From NCBI RefSeq assembly GCF_005116665.1, contig NZ_SWCJ01000019.1:28049-92048 (forward strand): DNA of 64,000 nt. Direction: 5' to 3'. This DNA comes from Ferrimonas aestuarii. GTDB lineage: Bacteria; Pseudomonadota; Gammaproteobacteria; Enterobacterales; Shewanellaceae. The position numbers were made by a program, and so were the translations under genes. The notes under the pieces were generated by a model. That model saw nothing but the letters and a program-made list of their open reading frames with translations, did not search any database and had not been told where the DNA came from. Of the stretch, positions 20,749 to 28,539 are shown piece by piece. Each line of letters begins with the position of its first letter. Position 1 is the first letter of the stretch.

Positions 20749-21240
20749 TTATCGACCTTGACGTTGGAGGGTAACAAAGGTGAGCTCACAGCTATTACCA
20801 TCGCCGATGGCAAGGGTTTCTCGCTCTAATTCCTGCCATTGATACTGACTGTAATCGGGAAATTGAGTGTCACCGGCAACGTGCAGGTCTGCCAAGGTCA
20901 AATAGAGACGATCTGCATGGGGCAGCATCGCTTGGTACAACTGACCACCACCGATGATCATCACCTCAGCTTCGTCAGCCAGCAGCGCCAATGCAGCATC
21001 AATGCTGGTTACCACTGACACACCTTCAATCTGAAGATCGGGCTGACGACTGATCACCACATTGTGACGTCCAGGAAGTGGCCGACCAATGGATTCATAG
21101 GTTTTCCGTCCCATCACCACAGGTTTGCCCATGGTCACCGCTTTAAAGTGCTTCAGATCCGCCGGCAGATGCCAAGGCATCTGATTACCTTGACCAATAA
21201 TTCGATTGTGTGCCATACAGGCAATCAGTGATAGACGCAT
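20749..21240 (-). CDS. folA: Dihydrofolate reductase
   Basis: NADPH-dependent reduction of dihydrofolate to tetrahydrofolate. 163 residues with the catalytic acid at Asp28 (MPWHLPADL), the cofactor loop GRKTYESIGRPLPGR and IGGGQLYQAMLP. It starts 11 bp after the stop of the downstream half of a ThrE-type exporter, so folA is probably the last gene of a three-gene unit, an unusual partnership. Confidence 0.96.
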   Translation of the reverse strand: MRLSLIACMAHNRIIGQGNQMPWHLPADLKHFKAVTMGKPVVMGRKTYESIGRPLPGRHNVVISRQPDLQIEGVSVVTSIDAALALLADEAEVMIIGGGQLYQAMLPHADRLYLTLADLHVAGDTQFPDYSQYQWQELERETLAIGDGNSCELTFVTLQRQGR

Positions 21241-21251
21241 GTCCCTATAAC

Positions 21252-21707
21252 CTAAATAACTGAACGGGTTCGAAATAATAACAAGCTTGGCATCGCCAAA
21301 CCCACACTCAAGGCACCAAGAATAAAGATGGTCTTCAAGCCGTTGTAGATAACCGGCTGCAGTGTTTCAAAGGTCACTCCGACCACGCTCATCTCCACCA
21401 AACCGATCACGGTATTGAAGGCGAAGGTACCGGGGATCATGGGAATGATCGCGGCCACCCCAAACAGCAGCATTGGCGCCAGCGAGCGCCTAGCCCAATA
21501 GGTCGACAACGATCCCACGAGCACCGCCGCGGCAAACGTCGCCCACTCAATGGGCAATCCCATCTTTAAACAGAGCGCACGGCAAATATAGCCGCAGGCC
21601 CCAGCCAACCCACAGCGCCACAGAAAGCGACCGGGAATATTGAACACCATGGCAAAACCGATGGCTGGAATGGCGGCGATTACGCCCTTAAACAACATCA
21701 ACATCAT
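21252..21707 (-). CDS. yjjB: Threonine/serine exporter, C-terminal membrane subunit (YjjB type)
   Basis: 151 residues with about four hydrophobic segments, matching the ThrE_2 (DUF3815) half of the split YjjP/YjjB exporter. E. coli YjjPB exports succinate under anaerobic conditions, and ThrE of Corynebacterium exports threonine and serine, so the substrate here is open. It overlaps the upstream yjjP-like gene by 4 bp and is followed by folA after 11 bp. Confidence 0.85.
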   Translation of the reverse strand: MMLMLFKGVIAAIPAIGFAMVFNIPGRFLWRCGLAGACGYICRALCLKMGLPIEWATFAAAVLVGSLSTYWARRSLAPMLLFGVAAIIPMIPGTFAFNTVIGLVEMSVVGVTFETLQPVIYNGLKTIFILGALSVGLAMPSLLLFRTRSVI

Positions 21708-22468
21708 AACCAGCCCAGCCCCGTTAACTGCATCGCCATGGTGATCCCGATGGCCGCAGCCACCGTCATCAAGGTTGCCTGTCCCCAGCGAGCCAAGCCC
21801 ACGTTATAGTGGCCTTTCACCATGTCGGTAATGGCATTGAGTAGCGGAAAGCCCGGCACCAACATCAGCACCGCAGCCGCCATGGCGATATCAGCATGGG
21901 GAGTTGGCCAAGCCATGGCGCAAAATCGCGCCACCAAGGTGGTAACAAAGGCGGTGGCCGTCCAATTAAGGAGTACATTGAAATGGCGCTGCGCCAGCTG
22001 TTGACGCAAGATCATGCCGGTACTGGCGGCAATGGCGGCGATCAAGACCGAAAATAGATCGGCACCAAGCAGGTAAGCGAAACTGCCACAGGAAGGGCCA
22101 ATCATCGCCACCACTTTCCAGTTATCCCAGCGCCAAGGCTTCAACTTATCAAGGCGAGCTTTCAGACCTTGCTGATCAATCAGCCCTTTCTCAAGCATCA
22201 CGCACAAACGCAACACCTCGCACACCATGGACATATTGATGCCATGATCGCGAATGCGCCTAGTGGTGGTGACACAGCGATCGCCATGTCTGGTGGAAAG
22301 AACCAAAGAATTTGAGGAGATAGACAGCTCGACACTGTCAGCACCTAGGGCTTGACCGAATCGCTGCCCGACGTCTTCAACCATCTCACTGTCGGCCCCC
22401 CAGGCCAACATGAGCTGCGCTCCCGTTACGGCAATTCGGGTAATACCATGTTGTTCGCTGAGCTCCAT
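21704..22468 (-). CDS. yjjP: Threonine/serine exporter, N-terminal subunit (YjjP type)
   Basis: 254 residues of the ThrE (DUF1212) family. The N-terminal soluble part ends in the amphipathic region before about five membrane segments, including CGSFAYLLGADLFSVLIAA and MAAAVLMLVPGFPLLNAITD, the conserved PG-containing loop. It is translationally coupled by a 4-bp overlap to the yjjB-like gene. The pair forms one transporter; the true substrate cannot be read from sequence. Confidence 0.87.
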   Translation of the reverse strand: MELSEQHGITRIAVTGAQLMLAWGADSEMVEDVGQRFGQALGADSVELSISSNSLVLSTRHGDRCVTTTRRIRDHGINMSMVCEVLRLCVMLEKGLIDQQGLKARLDKLKPWRWDNWKVVAMIGPSCGSFAYLLGADLFSVLIAAIAASTGMILRQQLAQRHFNVLLNWTATAFVTTLVARFCAMAWPTPHADIAMAAAVLMLVPGFPLLNAITDMVKGHYNVGLARWGQATLMTVAAAIGITMAMQLTGLGWL

Positions 22469-22487
22469 GACCCTATTCCCACAATAG

Positions 22488-22508
22488 AAAAAAGGGGCAA
22501 AAAGCCCC
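22488..22508 (-). terminator. Intrinsic terminator of obgE
   Basis: GGGGC / GCCCC stem with an AAAAA loop on the plus strand. Read on the minus strand it is followed by six T, 17 bp beyond the obgE stop. It separates obgE from the downstream yjjP-yjjB-folA group. Confidence 0.8.
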
Positions 22509-22524
22509 TCTATTTATCTCTTTG

Positions 22525-23691
22525 TTATCTTTGGTAGATGATCTCGACGTCGTAATCGTCGTCGTCCCAATCATCCCAGTCGTCGTCATCGTCTTCAACG
22601 ACCGCTTGTTCCATTTGCTGCTTGTGGTGATGCTCCCACTTAAAGGACACCTCATCTTCAGCAACCTGCTCTTCCTCTTCTTGAGGCAGAGCATTAATCA
22701 TCTCCATCAACTCTTGAACCAGAGGGCCGGTTCCATCACGAGAGATGGCGCTGATTGTACGAACTTCGCCTTCCCAGCCTAACCCATCTACGATGGATTT
22801 CACCAGCGCTTCTCGCTCCTCTTCCAGTACCAAATCCAATTTATTCAGTACCAGTACACGAGGCTTCTCAGCCAGCTTTGGAGAATATTGCTCAAGCTCA
22901 CCGATGATCGCTTTCGCGCCTTCCACAGGATCGCTCTCATCAATTGGCGCCACATCGATCAGATGCACCAATACACGACAACGTTCAAGGTGCTTAAGGA
23001 AGCGAACACCCAAGCCAGCCCCATCCGCAGCACCTTCGATCAGGCCTGGAATATCGGCAATCACAAAGCTCTCGGAAGCGTTTGCACGAACCACACCCAG
23101 ATTCGGAACCAGAGTGGTAAACGGATAATCAGCCACTTTTGGCTTGGCAGCAGAAACAGCGCGAATAAAAGTAGATTTGCCAGCGTTTGGCAGACCCAAC
23201 ATACCCACATCAGCCAGCAGCATCAGCTCAAGCTTTAGCTCACGGTGCTCACCAGGTGTGCCGAGAGTTTTCTGACGCGGAGTACGGTTTACTGAGCTCT
23301 TAAAACGGGTATTACCAAGGCCGTGATAACCACCTTTACCTACCAATAGCTTCTGACCGTGTTTGGTCAAATCGCCAATCAGCTCATCGGTCTCGGCATC
23401 ACGAGCTCGGGTTCCCACCGGCACAGACAACACTTTGTCTTCACCACGGCGACCAGTACAGTTAGCGCTCTTACCATTAGTACCGCGCTCGGCACGGTGA
23501 CAACGCTCAAAGCGATAATCGATAAGGGTATTCAAGTTCTCATCGGCAATCAGAAATACGTCACCGCCATCGCCACCGTCACCGCCATCAGGACCACCCT
23601 TTGGGATGTACTTCTCACGGCGAAAACTCACGACGCCGCTGCCGCCGTCACCGGCTTCAACCCGGATCTTCACCTCATCTACAAATTTCAT
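22525..23691 (-). CDS. obgE: Obg-family GTPase (ObgE/CgtA)
   Basis: Ribosome-associated GTPase acting in 50S maturation and the stringent response. 388 residues: glycine-rich Obg fold (about 1-158, GGPDGGDGGDGG), the GTPase domain with G1 GLPNAGKST, G3 DIPGLIEGA and G4 NKLD, and a long acidic C-terminal tail (EDDDDDWDDWDDDDYD) as in many marine gammaproteobacteria. It follows rpmA as usual, but a terminator and about 165 bp intervene, so it may also have its own promoter. Confidence 0.96.
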   Translation of the reverse strand: MKFVDEVKIRVEAGDGGSGVVSFRREKYIPKGGPDGGDGGDGGDVFLIADENLNTLIDYRFERCHRAERGTNGKSANCTGRRGEDKVLSVPVGTRARDAETDELIGDLTKHGQKLLVGKGGYHGLGNTRFKSSVNRTPRQKTLGTPGEHRELKLELMLLADVGMLGLPNAGKSTFIRAVSAAKPKVADYPFTTLVPNLGVVRANASESFVIADIPGLIEGAADGAGLGVRFLKHLERCRVLVHLIDVAPIDESDPVEGAKAIIGELEQYSPKLAEKPRVLVLNKLDLVLEEEREALVKSIVDGLGWEGEVRTISAISRDGTGPLVQELMEMINALPQEEEEQVAEDEVSFKWEHHHKQQMEQAVVEDDDDDWDDWDDDDYDVEIIYQR

Positions 23692-23810
23692 CGCTTTTAC
23701 CCGCTCGGAAAAACTGTGCTCTAGTATACCAAGGGATCGACCGCCTAGCCCAAAATTGGCAACGACCTATGCCTTGGTACACTTTCTCATTTTGTGCGCC
23801 TCTCTGACGC

Positions 23811-23834
23811 AAAAAGCCCCGCCATTGGCGGGGC
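23811..23834 (-). terminator. Intrinsic terminator of rplU-rpmA
   Basis: GCCCCGCC / GGCGGGGC stem with a short ATT (AAT on the minus strand) loop. On the minus strand it is followed by TTTTTG, 22 bp past the rpmA stop. Confidence 0.85.
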
Positions 23835-23856
23835 TTCGTATTCGATCGGTTTCGAA

Positions 23857-24114
23857 TTACTCGGCTTCGATGCTTACGAACTTACGGTTCTGCTTGCCTT
23901 TCACTTCGAACTTCACTTTACCGTCTGCAGTAGCAAACAGAGTGTGATCTTTACCGATGCCTACGTTGGTACCCGCGTGGAACTTAGTACCACGTTGACG
24001 AACGATGATGTTACCTGCTAGTACAGATTCACCACCGAAACGCTTAACACCAAGACGTTTGCTTTCTGAATCGCGGCCGTTACGAGTAGAACCGCCAGCT
24101 TTTTTGTGTGCCAT
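23857..24114 (-). CDS. rpmA: 50S ribosomal protein bL27
   Basis: 85 residues starting MAHKKAGGSTRNGRDSESKR, the conserved L27 N-terminus that reaches the peptidyl transferase centre. It follows rplU after 17 bp and is co-transcribed with it, ending at a strong terminator. Confidence 0.97.
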   Translation of the reverse strand: MAHKKAGGSTRNGRDSESKRLGVKRFGGESVLAGNIIVRQRGTKFHAGTNVGIGKDHTLFATADGKVKFEVKGKQNRKFVSIEAE

Positions 24115-24131
24115 TTCTCAGTAACTCCTGA

Positions 24132-24443
24132 TTAAGCGTTGATGCCAGTGATTTTAACTTCAGTGAACCACTGACGGTGGCCCATCTGCTTACGATGGTG
24201 CTTACGACGACGGAACTTAACGATTTTAACTTTATCGCCACGACCGTGAGTCACAACTTCAGCAACAACTTTGCTGCCATCAACGTAAGGAACACCAACC
24301 TTTACGTCTTCGCCGTTAGCTACCAGAAGAACTTTATCAAATTCGATGGTGCTGCCGGTTTCAACGTCTAGCTTCTCCAGACGTAGAGTCTGGCCTTCGC
24401 TAACACGGTGCTGCTTACCACCGCTTTGGAATACCGCGTACAT
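24132..24443 (-). CDS. rplU: 50S ribosomal protein bL21
   Basis: 103 residues from the ATG that gives MYAVFQSGGKQHRVSEG, the same length and N-terminus as E. coli L21; an ATG 18 bp further upstream adds MKRSFT and is rejected. The GGAG-like ribosome site (CGGAGTTTTACT) lies before the chosen ATG. First gene of rplU-rpmA, divergent from ispB as in E. coli. Confidence 0.96.
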   Translation of the reverse strand: MYAVFQSGGKQHRVSEGQTLRLEKLDVETGSTIEFDKVLLVANGEDVKVGVPYVDGSKVVAEVVTHGRGDKVKIVKFRRRKHHRKQMGHRQWFTEVKITGINA

Positions 24444-24520
24444 AGTAAAACTCCGCTTCACACGCCGACCGCGCCTTTGGGGTCAGGGTGTGGCTTAAAA
24501 CTTGTTGACAATGGCCGGGC

Positions 24521-24549
24521 ATTCTACGCCAAGGACACAAAACAGGCAA
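24521..24549 (-). promoter_or_regulatory. Sigma-70 promoter of rplU-rpmA with GC-rich discriminator and leader hairpin
   Basis: On the minus strand: -35 TTGCCT (24544-24549), 17-bp spacer, -10 TAGAAT (24521-24526), then GCCCGG, a GC-rich discriminator of the kind found at stringently controlled ribosomal promoters. The roughly 70-nt leader that follows contains an imperfect 12-bp stem (CACACCCTGACC against GGTCGGCGTGTG), a possible autoregulatory structure. Confidence 0.6.
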
Positions 24550-24717
24550 GTACTAGTATTAAAAAGATCGCAAAAGGATCGGGGTATTCTGAATATCCCC
24601 TTAATCAATCTATAAATGCTGCTGTTATGACAGTGAAATTTGGGTAGAATTCGCTTCCATACTGACCACATTATACTTGTTGCTGACCATTATGGGCAGC
24701 CTAGAATCGGATTAATT

Positions 24718-25686
24718 ATGGACCTTAATGCCATCCGCCAGTTAGCCGACGCTGATATGAAGCTGGTAAACCAGACCATTTATGAGCAATTGCACTCAGA
24801 CGTGGTGCTGATCAACCAGCTGTCGTTTTACATCATCAACGGCGGCGGCAAACGCATGCGCCCTCTGCTGACATTACTGGCAGCACAGGCTTTGGGCTAC
24901 CAAGGGGACAACCACATCCGCCTGGCAGCCATCATCGAGTTCATCCATACCTCGACCTTGCTACACGATGACGTTGTGGATGAGTCCACCATGCGCCGTG
25001 GTCGTGAAACCGCCAACGCCCTGTTTGGCAACCAAGCGTCGGTACTGGTTGGTGACTTCCTCTATACCCGCTCTTTCCAGATGATGACTGAGCTAAAAAG
25101 CCAGAAAGTCCTAGAGGGCCTAGCGGAAGCCACTAACGTGTTGGCCGAAGGGGAAGTGATGCAGTTGATGAACTGCAACGATCCCGACACCAGCGAAGAA
25201 GACTACATGCAGGTGATCTACTGTAAGACCGCCAAGCTGTTCGAAGCCGCAACCGGCCTAACCGCCGTAGTGGCTGAGCAGGACGACGCCACCATTGCCG
25301 CCCTAAGCGATTATGGCCGTTATCTGGGCACCGCGTTCCAGTTGGTGGATGACGTACTGGATTACACCGCCGAAGCCGCCGAGTTGGGTAAAAACATCGG
25401 TGACGATCTGGCCGAAGGTAAGCCAACACTGCCGCTTATCTACACCATGGCCAAAGGGAACGACGAAGAGAAAGCGATGATTCGCGCCGCCATCGAAAAC
25501 GGCGGCACTGAAGAGATTGAGCCAATCCTCAAAGCGCTGAACCATTGTGGAGCCTTGGATTACACCATGGATCGCGCCAACGAAGAGGCCGACAAAGCCA
25601 TCGCCGCACTGGCTCCTCTGGCAGACAGCCCAGCGAAAACGGCATTGGAGTCGCTGGCTCGCATCGCCGTGGATCGCACTCACTAA
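24718..25686 (+). CDS. ispB: Octaprenyl diphosphate synthase
   Basis: Trans-prenyltransferase that builds the C40 side chain of ubiquinone and menaquinone. The ATG at 24718 gives 322 residues (E. coli 323); an in-frame start 78 bp upstream is rejected for length. Both aspartate-rich motifs are present: LLHDDVVDE and QLVDDVLDY. Divergent from rplU. The terminator that follows is shared with convergent mdh. Confidence 0.95.
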   Translation: MDLNAIRQLADADMKLVNQTIYEQLHSDVVLINQLSFYIINGGGKRMRPLLTLLAAQALGYQGDNHIRLAAIIEFIHTSTLLHDDVVDESTMRRGRETANALFGNQASVLVGDFLYTRSFQMMTELKSQKVLEGLAEATNVLAEGEVMQLMNCNDPDTSEEDYMQVIYCKTAKLFEAATGLTAVVAEQDDATIAALSDYGRYLGTAFQLVDDVLDYTAEAAELGKNIGDDLAEGKPTLPLIYTMAKGNDEEKAMIRAAIENGGTEEIEPILKALNHCGALDYTMDRANEEADKAIAALAPLADSPAKTALESLARIAVDRTH

Positions 25687-25702
25687 AGGATCCAACAGGA
25701 TC

Positions 25703-25735
25703 AAAAAAGGCCTCATTCGAGGCCTTTTTTATTGG
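25703..25735. terminator. Bidirectional terminator between ispB and mdh
   Basis: AAAAAAGGCCTC / GAGGCCTTTTTT stem with an ATTC loop, T-rich on both strands. It lies 16 bp after the ispB stop and 15 bp beyond the mdh stop. Confidence 0.9.
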
Positions 25736-25750
25736 CTAGAGAGGAACGAC

Positions 25751-26689
25751 TTACGCGTTCACAAACTCCTCACCTTTAGTGATGTCACCAATCAGGGTGT
25801 CCATCATGTCGGCAACCGCCTGCTTCTCAAATGCGCTCAGCTCACCGTAGGACTGAACTTCGGCCACGCCCTCTTTGCCCAGCAGCACTGGCTGTGCGAA
25901 GAAACGGCTGTGCTCGCCATCGCCTTCCACGTAAGCGCACTCAACCACACCCTGCTCACCCTGAAGGCCACGAACCAGCGCAGTACCAAAACGGCACGCC
26001 GCTTGAGCCATAGACAGAGTTGCACTGCCGCCACCAGCTTTAGCTTCAACCACTTCGGTACCGGCGTTTTGAATGCGGTGAGTCAGGCTAGTAACCTCTT
26101 CGTCGGTGAAGGTAACATCTTCAACCTGTGACAGCAGCGGCAAAATGGTTACGCCACTGTGGCCGCCAATCACGTTGATCTTCACTTCATCAGTCTGCAA
26201 GCCTTTGGCTTCGGCGATGAAAGTCTCAGAACGGATAACGTCCAGAGTAGTAACACCGAACAAACGGCGCTTGTCATAAACACCGGCGTTCTTCAGCACT
26301 TCGGCTGCGATAGCAACGGTGGTATTAACTGGGTTAGTGATCACGCCAATGCAAGCGGTAGGGCACACTTGTGCACATTTGCCCACTAGATTACGAATGA
26401 TACCCGCGTTGATGTTAAACAGATCAGAGCGGTCCATACCCGGCTTACGCGCTACGCCAGCAGAGATCAGCACTACGTCAGCCCCTTCCAACGCAGGGGT
26501 TGGATCTTCGCCGGCAAAACCGGTGGCTTTAACGCCAGTAGGGATGTGACTGATGTCAGCGGCAACGCCTGGGGTCACTGGGGCAATGTCATACAGTGCC
26601 AGATCGCTACCTTTAGGCAGGTTCAACTTCAACAACAACGCCAGGGCTTGTCCAATACCCCCGGCCGCACCGAGTACAGCTACTTTCAT
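25751..26689 (-). CDS. mdh: Malate dehydrogenase
   Basis: NAD-dependent interconversion of malate and oxaloacetate in the TCA cycle. 312 residues from the second ATG, the E. coli length; GGAGAACACC before it is a good ribosome site. Motifs: GAAGGIGQ for NAD, ARKPGMDRSDLF with the substrate arginines, and the catalytic His in IGGHSGVTILPL. Divergent from argR with a CRP-like site just upstream. Confidence 0.97.
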   Translation of the reverse strand: MKVAVLGAAGGIGQALALLLKLNLPKGSDLALYDIAPVTPGVAADISHIPTGVKATGFAGEDPTPALEGADVVLISAGVARKPGMDRSDLFNINAGIIRNLVGKCAQVCPTACIGVITNPVNTTVAIAAEVLKNAGVYDKRRLFGVTTLDVIRSETFIAEAKGLQTDEVKINVIGGHSGVTILPLLSQVEDVTFTDEEVTSLTHRIQNAGTEVVEAKAGGGSATLSMAQAACRFGTALVRGLQGEQGVVECAYVEGDGEHSRFFAQPVLLGKEGVAEVQSYGELSAFEKQAVADMMDTLIGDITKGEEFVNA

Positions 26690-26709
26690 GGTGTTCTCCA
26701 TCTATCCTT

Positions 26710-26731
26710 GGATGTGACTTGGATCTCATTT
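26710..26731. promoter_or_regulatory. Candidate CRP site upstream of mdh
   Basis: The core TGTGA-CTTGGA-TCTCA matches the CRP consensus TGTGA-N6-TCACA at 9 of 10 conserved positions. It is centred about 32 bp upstream of the mdh start, in the mdh/argR intergenic region. crp itself is in this window. So close to the start codon, a repressive or short-leader arrangement is possible. Confidence 0.45.
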
Positions 26732-26863
26732 GGAATTCGTGCCCACAATACCGAAATCACATTTTTAAAGCAATTTTACCAATGGCTTATTAAGCACCAC
26801 GATTTGCCTGTTTGAGCTCAGTTAGGCAAAATAACTGCATCTGTTTCTAGAAAGAGCAATCCG

Positions 26864-27334
26864 ATGAAGTCGAGCCGCAACCAGGATGAGTTGATCCGCG
26901 TATTTAAATCCCTGTTGAAAGAGGAACGTTTTGGTTCCCAAGGGGAGATTGTGACCGCACTGCAAAATGCGGGCTTTAGCAGCATCAACCAATCCAAGGT
27001 CTCGCGGATGCTCAGCAAATTTGGCGCAGTACGTACCCGCAATGCCAAACAGGAGATGGTCTACTGCCTACCCGCAGAACTTGGGGTTCCCACCGCCACC
27101 AGCCCACTGAAAAACCTCGTTTTGGATGTGGATCATAACGGCGCCATGATCGTGGTGAAAGCCAGCCCAGGTGCTGCGCAGCTGATTGCCCGTTTGCTGG
27201 ACTCCATCGGCAAGCCAGAAGGGATCTTAGGCACCATCGCCGGCGATGACACCATCTTCATCGCACCGACTAAGGCCGACAACATCGAGCACGCACTGGA
27301 AACCGTCAAAGACCTGTTTAACTACAAAGGTTAA
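26864..27334 (+). CDS. argR: Arginine repressor ArgR
   Basis: Hexameric arginine-responsive regulator of arginine synthesis and catabolism. 156 residues: winged helix N-terminal domain with SSINQSKVSRMLSKFGAVRTRNAK and a C-terminal arginine-binding domain with SPGAAQLIARLLD and GTIAGDDTIFIAP. It is divergent from mdh as in E. coli. Likely targets in this window include the ast genes, though I found no convincing ARG box. Confidence 0.96.
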   Translation: MKSSRNQDELIRVFKSLLKEERFGSQGEIVTALQNAGFSSINQSKVSRMLSKFGAVRTRNAKQEMVYCLPAELGVPTATSPLKNLVLDVDHNGAMIVVKASPGAAQLIARLLDSIGKPEGILGTIAGDDTIFIAPTKADNIEHALETVKDLFNYKG

Positions 27335-27384
27335 ACAATACCCACAGCCCCAGCGCTGTGCAGGCGTTGTGGTTTTCTGATAAC

Positions 27385-27417
27385 AAAACGGCCCGCAGTT
27401 TGCGGGCCGTTTTATTA
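27385..27417. terminator. Bidirectional terminator between argR and the Dyp peroxidase gene
   Basis: AAAACGGCCCGCA / TGCGGGCCGTTTT stem with a GTT loop, 50 bp after the argR stop and 18 bp from the convergent peroxidase stop. Confidence 0.88.
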
Positions 27418-27434
27418 AGTCAGTTTTGACGCCA

Positions 27435-28355
27435 TTAACCAGCGGCGTTTTCCATGTAATCCAGTGATGGCGCAAAGTACGCGGAACCGGTTACCGCTTG
27501 AGTGAAGTCAAGCAGATGATCGTAATGGCCATGACCATCGCCGAAGATCATCGACTTCAATTGTGCCTCAAAGTGAGCCGGGGTTTTGCAGCAGCTGATG
27601 AAGAACAAGCCTTGCTCATTCATGTCACCATAAGGCATCGACTGGCGCAGAATCTCCATCGATTTGCCATCGGCATCCTTAAGGTTGGTGCGCTTAATAT
27701 GGCAGGTCAGCGGTTTGTCTTCGCTGGCGTACTCGATGTTCTCAATCTTAGTACGACCAATGGTGTCTTCCTGCTGCTTCTGGCTGATCTTAGCCCAGCG
27801 CTGCATCTGGTGCTGATAACGCTGGGTATGGATGTAGCTACCGCCAATAAACAGCTCATCCTCGGCGCCCACCAACGCCACTTCTCGGCGATGGCTGCCC
27901 TGAGGGTTCTCGGTACCATCGACGAAGCCGGTCAGATCGCGGTTATCCAGATAACGGAAACTGCGCACCTCTTCCACCAGCTGCACTAGGCCCGTCAGTC
28001 GCTGACACACTTCCATGGCGGCGATGTGGTTGATGTCCAAACGGTCAGAGCGAATATGAACGAAGATATCCACCGGCTGTACTGGCGCGGTACGATCTTC
28101 GCTTTCAAAGGCAGGGAAAGGACGTAACTGCGCTGGGCGAGAGTCTGGGTAGAGCTCATCCCAATAGTTAGCACCAATGGCCACGAAGCCATTGAAGGCG
28201 CAATCGGCATTCTGATCCACGGAGGCCTGAAGCCAAGCCGCAATTTCAGCCAGCACTTTACGCAAGGTCGGCTCTGCCTGCTCCTCGGCGTTAAACATCA
28301 GATAAAGACCGTGCAGGTTCCCCTCTGCACATACACCGGCTTGCTCCCGCGGCAT
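27435..28355 (-). CDS. Dye-decolourising (Dyp-type) haem peroxidase
   Basis: Haem peroxidase of the TyrA/YfeX branch, oxidising phenolics or dyes with hydrogen peroxide; the physiological substrate is unknown. The signature GFVDGTENP carries the distal Asp. Late motifs include HIKRTNL, ILRQSMPYG and YFAPSLD. I chose the ATG giving MPREQAGVCAEGNLHG (306 residues) because AAGGG lies at proper distance; an ATG 33 bp upstream would add 11 residues. No signal peptide, so it is probably cytoplasmic. Confidence 0.88.
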   Translation of the reverse strand: MPREQAGVCAEGNLHGLYLMFNAEEQAEPTLRKVLAEIAAWLQASVDQNADCAFNGFVAIGANYWDELYPDSRPAQLRPFPAFESEDRTAPVQPVDIFVHIRSDRLDINHIAAMEVCQRLTGLVQLVEEVRSFRYLDNRDLTGFVDGTENPQGSHRREVALVGAEDELFIGGSYIHTQRYQHQMQRWAKISQKQQEDTIGRTKIENIEYASEDKPLTCHIKRTNLKDADGKSMEILRQSMPYGDMNEQGLFFISCCKTPAHFEAQLKSMIFGDGHGHYDHLLDFTQAVTGSAYFAPSLDYMENAAG

Positions 28356-28485
28356 GACCTTCCCTTTTTCCATCATAATTTCATCCAACTCACTTAAGAT
28401 GCATAAAGATTTCGGTATTTTGCAATAGTCGACGTCATTTAGTTTTGTCCTACTTCATAAAACACCAACGCCAGAGTACAAAAAT

Positions 28486-28517
28486 TCAAAAAAAAGCGCC
28501 CCTAATAAGGGGCGCTT
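28486..28517 (-). terminator. Intrinsic terminator of glnK-amtB
   Basis: AAGCGCCCC / GGGGCGCTT stem. On the minus strand it runs into a T-run (eight A on the plus strand), 22 bp past the amtB stop. Confidence 0.87.
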
Positions 28518-28539
28518 CGTGTCTTAACGACTTTAGAAA

